From: JBKBRC01 sp046292345
Lineage (GTDB): Bacteria > Bacteroidota > Rhodothermia > Rhodothermales > Rubricoccaceae
Direction of reading: 5' to 3'
Length of the DNA: 64,000 nt
Assembly: GCA_046292345.1 (NCBI GenBank)
Contig: JBKBRC010000012.1
Span: forward strand, 1-64,000
The position numbers and the translations under genes were made by a program. The notes under the pieces were generated by a model. It was not told the DNA's origin, did no database searches, and worked only from the letters and a program-made list of their open reading frames with translations. Shown piece by piece: positions 11,341 to 18,430 of the stretch; position 1 is the first letter of the stretch, and each line of letters opens with the position of its first letter.

Positions 11341-11871
11341 ATGATCCGCTACCTCCCCGCCGCGCTCGTCGGGCTGCTCCTGCTGGCCGGCTGCGCCGAC
11401 TACCGCTACGGCGCCCCGCTGCCCGGCGACGTCCGCCTGCCCCGCTACGAGCGCCCTGTAGACAGCCGCCGCGCCTCGGCCGAGTGGCGGCGCACGCCCA
11501 GCGACGCCCGCCGCTTCGTGGCTGACCTCGACCGGCGCATGGTGCGCTTCGACCGTCGCTCCGGGCTCGACCGGAACCAGCGGGCGCGCATCGAGCGCAT
11601 CGTCGAGAACCGGACGTACGCGCTGCTCGAGCGCACGCACGTCCGCGACCACCGGCGCGTCTACCCGCTGCCGCGCGTCGAGCGTACGCGCGAGCAGCAG
11701 GCGTTCTGGCGCGCCACCGACCGCGAGATCGAGCGCGTGCTCGACCGCCGGCAGCGCGAGACGTTCCGCGACCTGACGCTCGGCGCCTCGGTGCGCGAGG
11801 AGCGCCGCGGGCGCGACGACGGCCGCCGCGGGCCGGTCGGGGCGCCGCGCGCGCGCGGGCCGGGCCACTGA
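11341..11871 (+). CDS. Arginine-rich lipoprotein
   Basis: A 176-residue protein with signal peptide and lipobox LLAGC (Cys at residue 18). The mature part is short, very rich in arginine, and mostly helical, for example RNQRARIERIVENRTYALLERTH (split at RTY) and EQQAFWRATDREIERVLDRR. The start is the ATG at 11341. The 223 bp upstream contain a T-rich stretch and two copies of CCTCTACGT immediately before the ATG. No known family is recognised. The many Arg residues suggest contact with anionic cell-envelope components, which is a guess. It is convergent with the DUF1684 lipoprotein across a strong hairpin. Confidence 0.65.
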   Translation: MIRYLPAALVGLLLLAGCADYRYGAPLPGDVRLPRYERPVDSRRASAEWRRTPSDARRFVADLDRRMVRFDRRSGLDRNQRARIERIVENRTYALLERTHVRDHRRVYPLPRVERTREQQAFWRATDREIERVLDRRQRETFRDLTLGASVREERRGRDDGRRGPVGAPRARGPGH

Positions 11872-11908
11872 GCGCGCGCTTGCGGGCACTGCATCAACGG
11901 CCGCCGCT

Positions 11909-11941
11909 GCGGGCGGCGCTTCCCCGGGAGGCGCCGCCCGC
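11909..11941. terminator. Hairpin between convergent genes
   Basis: A perfect 11-bp stem, GCGGGCGGCGC (11909-11919) and GCGCCGCCCGC (11931-11941), with an 11-nt loop. It lies between two convergent lipoprotein genes, where a bidirectional terminator is expected. There is no T-tract. Confidence 0.55.
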
Positions 11942-11986
11942 GCTCGCCGGGGGCCCGCGCCCGTCGGGGCAGGCCGGGCGCCGGCC

Positions 11987-12637
11987 TCAGCGAGACGGCG
12001 GCGCAGCCGGGTACGCCACGCCCTCGCCGAAACGCTCCCCCGCCTCGACCGCGAGCGGGAGCGTGTTCTCGGGCGGCGGCAGCGGGCAGCTGTAGGCCTC
12101 GTTGTAGACGCAGTACGGATGGTAGGCCGTGTTGAAATCCACGACGACGCGCCCGCTCTCGCCCACCTCGACGTCCATGTAGCGCCCGCCGCCGAACGTC
12201 TCGCGGCCCGAGGTGCGGTCGCGGAAGGGAACGAAGAGGCGCCCGGCGCCGAGCGGTCCGGCCGGCTGGTAGGCCACGAGGCGCTGCGGCACGCCGCCGA
12301 GCGCGAACGTGAGGTGCCCCACGCGCGCCATCGGGCGCATCTCGCCGGTCGAGGTGGGGACGTAGAGCGTGTCCGGCGTGAGCGTCGGCACGAGCGCGGC
12401 CGTGGCGGCGAACTCGGACGCGAAGGGGTAATAGGTGAGCCCGGGGAAATCTGCGCGGGCAGGCTCCGGCAGGGGCGACGAGTCCGAGCGGAACAACTCG
12501 TTGCGCCGCTCGACGAGCGCACGCCACTCGGCCTCGAGCGCAGCCGCGTCGGGGGGCGGGGCGGCCTCGCGCGCGCAACCCGGCGCGGCGAGGAGCGCGA
12601 GAAAGACAGCGATGCCGAGCAGCGTGGGCCGGGACAT
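11987..12637 (-). CDS. DUF1684 lipoprotein
   Basis: A 216-residue lipoprotein with a signal peptide and lipobox (AAPGC, Cys21). The body matches DUF1684: FVPFRDRTSGRETFGGGRYMDV near residues 138-157 (split at GGG), then VVDFNTAYHPYCVYNEAYSC and PLPPPENTLPLAVEAGE at the C-terminus. Members are envelope proteins of unknown biochemical role, common in Bacteroidota and Actinobacteria. It is divergent from a secreted sugar-dehydrogenase-like gene whose start lies 77 bp away, so the two share a promoter region. Confidence 0.85.
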   Translation of the reverse strand: MSRPTLLGIAVFLALLAAPGCAREAAPPPDAAALEAEWRALVERRNELFRSDSSPLPEPARADFPGLTYYPFASEFAATAALVPTLTPDTLYVPTSTGEMRPMARVGHLTFALGGVPQRLVAYQPAGPLGAGRLFVPFRDRTSGRETFGGGRYMDVEVGESGRVVVDFNTAYHPYCVYNEAYSCPLPPPENTLPLAVEAGERFGEGVAYPAAPPSR

Positions 12638-12714
12638 GAGAGCGCAGGGAGCAGGCGGGCATGGACAGGCTAAACTACGGGGTCCGCCTCTGGCCCATTG
12701 TCCGTCTTCACCTG

Positions 12715-14214
12715 ATGTATCGCTTCCTCACGTATCACTTCCGCACAGCCGGACCGGCCGCACGTGCGCTGGCCGCACGTGCGCTGGCCGCGTACGCGCT
12801 GGCCACACTCGCGCTGGCCGCCGGTACGCATGCGCAGCCCCTCTCAGCGGAGCTCGCCTTCCCGGGCGTCACGTTCGCCAACCCGGTCGAACTGGCCGTC
12901 GCGCCGGGCGAGCCTGACGTCGCATTCGTCGTGGAGCAGGGCACGGCCGGGCCGGCGCGCATCCTGGTCGTCCCGATGGCCGCGCCGCACACCCCGAGCG
13001 TGTTCCTCTCGAGCTTTACGCCAGCTGTCGCGGCGGGGGGCGAGCGCGGCCTGCTCGGCCTCGCGTTCCATCCGGAGTACGCGGCCAACGGGCGTTTCTT
13101 CGTGCACTACACGGCCGCCGCGCCCCGCCGGAGCGTGCTCGCCGAGTACCGCCGCTCGGACGCGGATTCCCGCGTGGCCGACCCCGCCTCGGCGCGCGTC
13201 ATCCTCGAGTACGCGCAGCCCTTCGACAACCACAACGCGGGCAAGATCGCCTTCGGGCCGGACGGCTACCTCTACGTCGCCACGGGCGACGGCGGCGCCT
13301 CCGGAGACCCCGGCAACCGCGCGCAGAACCCAGCGGAGCTGCTCGGCAAGATGCTCCGTCTGGACGTGGACACGGTGCCGGCAGGGGCCACCTACGGCAT
13401 CCCGGCCTCCAACCCGTTCGTGAACACGCCCGGCTACCGTCCCGAGATCTACGCGCTCGGCCTGCGCAACGCCTGGAAGTTCTCGTTCGACGGCGACGAC
13501 CTCTGGCTTGCCGACGTAGGCCAGAACGCGTGGGAAGAGATCAACCTCATCCGCGCGGGCGGCAACTACGGCTGGCGACAGGTTGAAGGGCCGGCGTGCT
13601 TCGTCGCCGGCTGCGACCTCACGGCCTTCGACGCGCCCATCTTCTGGTACGGCCACAACAACACGACCTCGGGGGGGTACTCGGTCACGGGCGGCTTCGT
13701 CTACCGCGGCACGCGCGCGGCGGAGGTCGTCGGGAAGTACCTCTTCGCAGACTTCATCCTGCCGCGCCTCTGGGCGCTCTCGTACGACCGCGCGGCTGGC
13801 ACGGCCACGAGCACGCTGCTGACGACGACGATCCCCAACACGGCCTCGATAGACCGCGGGCCGGATGGCGAAGCCTACGTGGTGTCGTACAACGGCACCA
13901 TCTACCGGCTCACCGGGCGGCCGGTCTCGGCTGAGACAGGCCCCGGGCTGACGGCGCCGTTCGGGCTGCACATCGCGTCAGCGCATCCGTTCCGGGAGGC
14001 GGTGCGGCTCGAGGCGCGCGGCGCCGGCCCGGCGCGCGTGGCGCTCTACGACGCGCTCGGGCGCGAGGTCGCCGTGCTCTTCGAGGGGCTCCTGGCCGAG
14101 GGCCGGCCGCAGCCGCTCCGCGTGGAGGGGCGCGCGCTCGCGCCGGGCGTCTACCTCGCGCGGCTCGCCGTGCCCGAGGGCGTGCAGGTGCTCCGCCTCG
14201 TGCGCGCCGAGTAA
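12715..14214 (+). CDS. Secreted PQQ-type sugar dehydrogenase with type IX sorting domain
   Basis: A 499-residue exported protein. The ATG at 12715 gives a signal peptide ending THAQ; an ATG at 12661 is less likely because it would leave only 23 bp to the divergent gene. The body is a six-bladed soluble glucose/sorbosone dehydrogenase-like propeller with typical repeats HNAGKIAFGPDGYLYVATGDGG (split at PDG), YRPEIYALGLRNAWKFSFD and WEEINLIRAGGNYGW. The last 80 residues resemble a type IX secretion C-terminal domain, with VALYDALGREVAVLFEG and APGVYLARL, so the protein is probably exported by the SprA-containing system encoded at the right end. The hydrophobic core of the signal peptide is made of four 15-bp repeats. 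Substrate unknown. Confidence 0.85.
   Translation: MYRFLTYHFRTAGPAARALAARALAAYALATLALAAGTHAQPLSAELAFPGVTFANPVELAVAPGEPDVAFVVEQGTAGPARILVVPMAAPHTPSVFLSSFTPAVAAGGERGLLGLAFHPEYAANGRFFVHYTAAAPRRSVLAEYRRSDADSRVADPASARVILEYAQPFDNHNAGKIAFGPDGYLYVATGDGGASGDPGNRAQNPAELLGKMLRLDVDTVPAGATYGIPASNPFVNTPGYRPEIYALGLRNAWKFSFDGDDLWLADVGQNAWEEINLIRAGGNYGWRQVEGPACFVAGCDLTAFDAPIFWYGHNNTTSGGYSVTGGFVYRGTRAAEVVGKYLFADFILPRLWALSYDRAAGTATSTLLTTTIPNTASIDRGPDGEAYVVSYNGTIYRLTGRPVSAETGPGLTAPFGLHIASAHPFREAVRLEARGAGPARVALYDALGREVAVLFEGLLAEGRPQPLRVEGRALAPGVYLARLAVPEGVQVLRLVRAE
12766..12825 (+). repeat. 15-bp repeat x4 encoding the signal peptide core
   Basis: Four degenerate copies of GCGCTGGCCGCACGT, encoding ALAAR, ALAAY, ALATL and ALAAG. 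The hydrophobic stretch of the signal peptide thus appears to have grown by tandem duplication. Confidence 0.85.
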
Positions 14215-14267
14215 GCGCGTGCAGGCGGAGGCCCCGGGCGCAACGTGGAACCGGGCCCCGGTGCGCG

Positions 14268-14275
14268 TAGCTTCG
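14268..14275 (+). promoter_or_regulatory. TAGCTTCG, candidate -7 element
   Basis: TAGCTTCG matches TAnnTTTG except at one position and ends 24 bp before the ATG at 14300. Confidence 0.4.
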
Positions 14276-14299
14276 CGCCATCGCCGGCCCACCGCTGCC

Positions 14300-15187
14300 A
14301 TGTCCGAAACCGCGACCGTGTCCCAGGCTACCTCCCAGGCGCTCCGCGCCGCCGCCGGCCTGGCTGTCTTCCTGGCCGTCGCCGGCAGTCCGCTGCTCGC
14401 GCTCACCTACTCGTCCGGCGCCCCGGCCGGCTTCGCTGGCAACTTCGACGACGACGGGGTCGTACGCGCGTGCAACGTGTGCCACTTCTCGGCGCCGCCC
14501 AACAGCGGCACCGGGCGCGTGACGATCGCGGCGCCCGAGACGTTCGTGCCGGGCGAGCCGCTCGAGATCACCGTGGCGGTCGTCAACACGACCGCGCCGG
14601 CCGGGGAGGGGGGCGTGCGCAACGGCTTCTCCGCTACCGTGCGCGCCGGCGATGGGCCCGTGGGCACGCTGGCGCTCGGGGCCTCGCCGAACGTGCGCTT
14701 CACGCAGGGCTCCTCGGCCGAGGTCACCCATACCACGGCGGGCATGGCCGTCTCGTCGTGGACGTTCGCGTGGACGCCCCCGGCCGAAGGCGCGCCCGAG
14801 ACCGTTACGGTCTATGCCGCTGGCAACGCCGCCAACGGTGACGGCTCGCTCACGGGCGACTTCATCTATACGACCACGCGGACGATCGCGCGGGCCGCTA
14901 CGGCCGCCGAGGCCGAGGCGCCGCTCGCGGTCGCGCTCGGCGCGCCCGCGCCCAACCCCGTCCGGGATGCCGCCCGCGTCGCGCTGACGCTCGCACACGA
15001 CGGCCCGGCGCGCGTCGTGCTCGCCGATGGCCGCGGGCGCATTCTCCGCGTGCTCGCCGAGGGCCCGCGCCGCGCCGGCACGCACGCGCTCGCGCTCGAC
15101 GCCTCCGGCCTCGCAGCCGGGACGTACTTCCTCGTCGCCGAGACGCCCGCAGGACGCCACGCGCGCCCCGTGGCGATCGTCCGCTGA
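14300..15187 (+). CDS. Secreted choice-of-anchor V protein with type IX sorting domain
   Basis: A 295-residue secreted protein. The ATG at 14300 is preferred over an upstream GTG (14219). A signal peptide is followed by AGFAGNFDDDGVVRACNVCH, the start of a choice-of-anchor V (reelin-like) domain (about 40-200), which in Bacteroidota carries a CxxCH motif and ends with the YTTTRTI strand seen here. CxxCH could bind haem c. The C-terminal 75 residues (PNPVRDAARVALTLAHDG, then VVLADGRGRILRVL and LAAGTYFLVAE) look like a type IX secretion sorting domain. It follows another such cargo gene by 85 bp with its own promoter-like element. Function unknown. Confidence 0.8.
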   Translation: MSETATVSQATSQALRAAAGLAVFLAVAGSPLLALTYSSGAPAGFAGNFDDDGVVRACNVCHFSAPPNSGTGRVTIAAPETFVPGEPLEITVAVVNTTAPAGEGGVRNGFSATVRAGDGPVGTLALGASPNVRFTQGSSAEVTHTTAGMAVSSWTFAWTPPAEGAPETVTVYAAGNAANGDGSLTGDFIYTTTRTIARAATAAEAEAPLAVALGAPAPNPVRDAARVALTLAHDGPARVVLADGRGRILRVLAEGPRRAGTHALALDASGLAAGTYFLVAETPAGRHARPVAIVR

Positions 15188-15226
15188 GACGCTGGCCACC
15201 TGTCTCTCGCCCCTGCCTCCGATCCG

Positions 15227-15748
15227 ATGAGCGACGCGCCGCACGACGCCTCTGGCGACGGCCTCCCCTTCGTACCCGAGTACCGGAAGCCGGACACGCC
15301 AGGGGTCCACATGGGCTTCGACAACTCGGTCGCACTCTACCACGTCGTCGAGCCCGGCGACACGTTCGAGCACGCGGCCGGCTCGCTCTTCGGGCTGCTC
15401 CTCGAGGCGCAGAAGCAGTTCCCGAACTGGCCGCGCGTGCTGTACCTGGACGTCAACGGGCACGAGGGCCACGCGGCGGGCTTCACACCGGCCATGTACG
15501 AGCTGCAGCAGGAGTTTCTGTTCTCCGTTGTCGCGCCGTTCGTGACGGCGTTCGAGACGCCGCTGACAGGGCCGCTCGTCAACCCGAACCCGCAGCGCAA
15601 CGACGTGCCGGACCGCCTGCGCATCGGCGCCGACACGCGCCCGCACGCCGGGCGCGTCCTGCCAGACCACCGTCCGGGTCGCGGTTCGGATCACAGTCCG
15701 GGAGCGTCCCCGGATATGCCTTCCGATCCTTCCTCGGACAGCGTCTGA
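15227..15748 (+). CDS. Hypothetical protein ending in a 13-bp repeat
   Basis: A 173-residue protein with no signal peptide, starting at an ATG 39 bp after the type IX cargo gene. Residues about 15-130 look folded: LYHVVEPGDTFEHAAGSLFG, WPRVLYLDVNGHEGHAAGF and YELQQEFLFSVVAPFVTAFE. The last 40 residues are low-complexity (Asp/Ser/Pro). Its final residues and stop codon are supplied by the first unit of a long 13-bp tandem repeat, so the C-terminus may have been extended or cut by repeat growth. The family is not recognised. It may form an operon with the upstream gene. Confidence 0.65.
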   Translation: MSDAPHDASGDGLPFVPEYRKPDTPGVHMGFDNSVALYHVVEPGDTFEHAAGSLFGLLLEAQKQFPNWPRVLYLDVNGHEGHAAGFTPAMYELQQEFLFSVVAPFVTAFETPLTGPLVNPNPQRNDVPDRLRIGADTRPHAGRVLPDHRPGRGSDHSPGASPDMPSDPSSDSV

Positions 15749-16005
15749 GCACAGCGTCTGAGCACAGCGTCTGAGCACAGCGTCTGAGCACAGCGTCTGA
15801 GCACAGCGTCTGAGCACAGCGNNNNNNNNNNNNNNNNNNNNNNNNNNNNNNNNNNNNNNNNNNNNNNNNNNNNNNNNNNNNNNNNNNNNNNNNNNNNNNN
15901 NNNNNNNNNNNNNNNNNNNNNACAGCGTCTGAGCACAGCGTCTGAGCACAGCGTCTGAGCACAGCGTCTGAGCACAGCGTCTGAGCACAGCGTCTGAGCA
16001 CAGCG
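15738..16005. repeat. 13-bp tandem repeat array containing an assembly gap
   Basis: At least 12 near-perfect copies of ACAGCGTCTGAGC: about 6.5 before and 6 after a 100-N gap. The phase shifts by 2 bp across the gap, so the gap length is nominal and the true copy number is unknown. Every unit contains TGA, and 13 is not a multiple of three, so all plus-strand frames are closed. The array separates two convergent genes. Confidence 0.97.
15822..15921. other. Assembly gap (100 N) in the 13-bp repeat
   Basis: Exactly 100 N between two blocks of the same tandem repeat, a nominal scaffold gap caused by the repeat itself. Confidence 0.97.
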
Positions 16006-16020
16006 CTGAGGCTGCGTCCG

Positions 16021-16725
16021 TCAGCCGAGCCCGAGCGCGGCCGGCCCGAGCACGCGGTAAGCCGCATAGAGCTCGGCGAGGGGGAGGGCGAGCCCGAGCG
16101 TGGCGCCGGCCGCAGTCTGGAGAGGCGTGTGCGCTCCCACGCGCACGCGCGCCCATGCCAGCAGCGGCACGAGCGGCGCGAGCGCCAGCACGCGCGGACC
16201 CGTCAGGAGCGACGCCCCGGGCGCAGCCCAGGCAGCAAACAGCAGAAATGCCAGGAAGCCGCCGAGCCCGACCAGGTGGATCGAGATCTTCCAGTAGCGC
16301 GTGACAACGAGCACGAGGAACGTGTTGAGCGGAAACGTCGCCGCGAGGCAGGCCAGTAGCAGGGGCGCCGTCTGCGCCGTCTGCCCGAGCAGCGCCGCGC
16401 CGAGGGCGGACGAGGCCATGCCCACGCCGAGCGGCTTCAGGCGCCGCTCGCGCCGGCGAAGCTCGATCGTCTCGGCCTCGCCGCGCCACACCATGCGCAC
16501 GACGTAGCCGAGCGGCACGAGCGCAAAGAACACCGTCCCGATGGCGAACGTGCGCGCGAGCTCCGGCGAGGCCGCGCCCAGATGCGCCTGCACAAGCACG
16601 AAGGCCAGCGGCGGCAGTACGAGCGGGTTGATGCCGTACGAGAGCGCGCTTGCAAGGCGGTACGCCGGCGCGCCTCCGCCGCGCGGTGGCCCGGGCAGGA
16701 GGGCACGCAGGCGACCGGGGCGCAT
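16021..16725 (-). CDS. PAP2-superfamily-like membrane protein
   Basis: A 234-residue protein with about six hydrophobic segments. The second half has KISIHLVGLGGF and VGAHTPLQTAAGATLG, which match the later, histidine-containing motifs of membrane PAP2 (type 2 phosphatidic acid phosphatase) proteins. The classical first motif KxxxxxxRP is not obvious, so this is a divergent member and may not be a phosphatase. It starts 2 bp after the proS stop codon on the same strand, so the two are almost certainly co-transcribed. Its 3' end faces the 13-bp repeat array. Confidence 0.65.
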   Translation of the reverse strand: MRPGRLRALLPGPPRGGGAPAYRLASALSYGINPLVLPPLAFVLVQAHLGAASPELARTFAIGTVFFALVPLGYVVRMVWRGEAETIELRRRERRLKPLGVGMASSALGAALLGQTAQTAPLLLACLAATFPLNTFLVLVVTRYWKISIHLVGLGGFLAFLLFAAWAAPGASLLTGPRVLALAPLVPLLAWARVRVGAHTPLQTAAGATLGLALPLAELYAAYRVLGPAALGLG

Positions 16726-16727
16726 GC

Positions 16728-18224
16728 TCAGTACGCCCGCGCGAAGAGCACGCGCCCGCGGGACGGCTGCCCCGAGACGGGATCGGTGCCGGGCTCGTCG
16801 AGACCCTCGAACTGGCCCGGCAAGGGAATGCAGCGGATGGTGGCCTTGGTCTCCTCCTTGACGCGCGCCTCGGTCTCGGGTGTGCCATCCCAGTGCATGA
16901 GCACGAAGCCTCCCGGGGCGTCGGGCGTGCCCTCAAGGGCCGCCTTGAAGTCGTCGTACGAGTCCACGCGCGCGGTGCGGGCCTCGCGAAGGGCCCGGGC
17001 GCGCTCAAGGAGGTGCTGCTGGATCGCGCCGAGCGCCTGCTGGACGGTCCCGGCGAGACCCTCACGCGCGACGGAAGCCTTCTCGCCCGTGTCGCGCCGC
17101 GCCATCTCGACGACGCCGCGCTCGAGGTCGCGCGGGCCGACGGCCAGGCGCACCGGCACGCCCTGCACTTCGTACTCGTTGAACTTCCAGCCCGGCCGGT
17201 ACTGCTCGCGCGCGTCCACGGTGGCGCGGAGGCCGGCCTGCTCGAGTTCGGCCCGCATGACATCGGAGGCCTCCACGACGCGGGCGCGCTCGTCGTCGGA
17301 GCGGAAGATGGGCACGATCACGACCTGCATCGGGGCCAGGCGCGGGGGGAGCACGAGGCCGCGGTCGTCGGCATGCGTCATCACGAGCGCGCCGATGAGG
17401 CGCGTCGAGACGCCCCAACTCGTGGCCCAGACGTATTCCTGCTCGTTGTCCTTGTTCTGGAACGTGCAGTTGAAGGCGCGTGCGAAGTTCTGGCCCAGGA
17501 AGTGGCTCGTGCCGGCCTGGAGGGCCTTGCCGTCCTGCATCATCGCCTCGATGCAGTACGTGTCCTCGGCGCCGGCGAAGCGCTCGCTGGCCGTCTTGAC
17601 GCCCTTGACGACGGGCATGGCCATGAAGTCCTCGGCAAACGTGGCGTAGACCTCGAGCATGCGCCGCGTCTCCTCGATCGCCTCGTCGCGCGTCGCGTGC
17701 GCGGTGTGGCCTTCCTGCCACAGGAACTCGGCCGTGCGCAGGAAAAGGCGCGTGCGCATCTCCCAGCGGACGACGTTGGCCCACTGGTTGAGCAGGATCG
17801 GGAGGTCGCGCCAGGACTGGATCCAGCGGCTGTACGCGTCCCAGATGATCGTCTCCGAGGTGGGCCGGACGACGAGCGGCTCCTCGAGCGCCGACTCCGG
17901 ATCCACGCCGAGCGTGCCGTCGTCGAGCACCTTCAGGCGCGAGTGGGTCACGACGGCACACTCCTTGGCGAAGCCCTCGACGTGCTCGGCCTCGCGCGCG
18001 AGGAAGCTCTGCGGGATGAAGAGCGGGAAGTAGGCGTTGCGGTGCCCGGTCGCCTTGAACATGCCGTCGAGCACGTCGCGCATGTTCTCCCAGAGCGCGT
18101 AGCCGTTGGGCGGGATGATCATCGAGCCGCGCACGGGCGAATAGTCGGCGAGCCCGGCGGCGCGCACAACATCGACGTACCACTGGGCGTAGTCCTGGGA
18201 GCGGGGCGTGATCTTCTCGGCCAT
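16728..18224 (-). CDS. proS: Prolyl-tRNA synthetase (archaeal/eukaryal type)
   Basis: A 498-residue class II aminoacyl-tRNA synthetase charging tRNA-Pro. It is the short type without the bacterial editing insert. Motif 1 lies around GYALWENMRDVLDGMF, motif 2 around WANVVRWEMRTRLFLRTAEF, followed by the EGHTAHATRDEA stretch. Motif 3 is around TSWGVSTRLIGALVMTHAD. The anticodon-binding domain begins near residue 285 (QVVIVPI), followed by the C-terminal zinc-type domain ending in RAY. The start is an ATG at 18224. It is divergent from a lipoprotein gene and followed at 2 bp by the PAP2-like gene. Confidence 0.96.
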   Translation of the reverse strand: MAEKITPRSQDYAQWYVDVVRAAGLADYSPVRGSMIIPPNGYALWENMRDVLDGMFKATGHRNAYFPLFIPQSFLAREAEHVEGFAKECAVVTHSRLKVLDDGTLGVDPESALEEPLVVRPTSETIIWDAYSRWIQSWRDLPILLNQWANVVRWEMRTRLFLRTAEFLWQEGHTAHATRDEAIEETRRMLEVYATFAEDFMAMPVVKGVKTASERFAGAEDTYCIEAMMQDGKALQAGTSHFLGQNFARAFNCTFQNKDNEQEYVWATSWGVSTRLIGALVMTHADDRGLVLPPRLAPMQVVIVPIFRSDDERARVVEASDVMRAELEQAGLRATVDAREQYRPGWKFNEYEVQGVPVRLAVGPRDLERGVVEMARRDTGEKASVAREGLAGTVQQALGAIQQHLLERARALREARTARVDSYDDFKAALEGTPDAPGGFVLMHWDGTPETEARVKEETKATIRCIPLPGQFEGLDEPGTDPVSGQPSRGRVLFARAY

Positions 18225-18430
18225 CGGGCGCTGAACCTCGGGCGGGCGTTCGGGTAGGAAACAGGGCGAGGCGCGTGCTCCGGCGGCGCGGACGCGTTAC
18301 CTCGCCGGCGCGTCGCGCGGCTGCACGTGCGGAGCGCGAATATAGCCGGGGTGTCCGCGGCCGCCCCGTTCGCCGGCCCCGCCGCGCGCGGCTTCGGCGC
18401 CCTTTCACCGCCGCCCGTCCGACTCCAGCC

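Noticed and set aside
12661..12714. Upstream ATG (12661) for the secreted sugar dehydrogenase
   Set aside because: It would put a hydrophilic/mixed extension before the signal peptide and leave only 23 bp to the divergent gene.
15738..16005. 13-bp array considered as a CRISPR array or replication iterons
   Set aside because: There are no spacers between repeats, units are too short for CRISPR, and there are no replication genes nearby.
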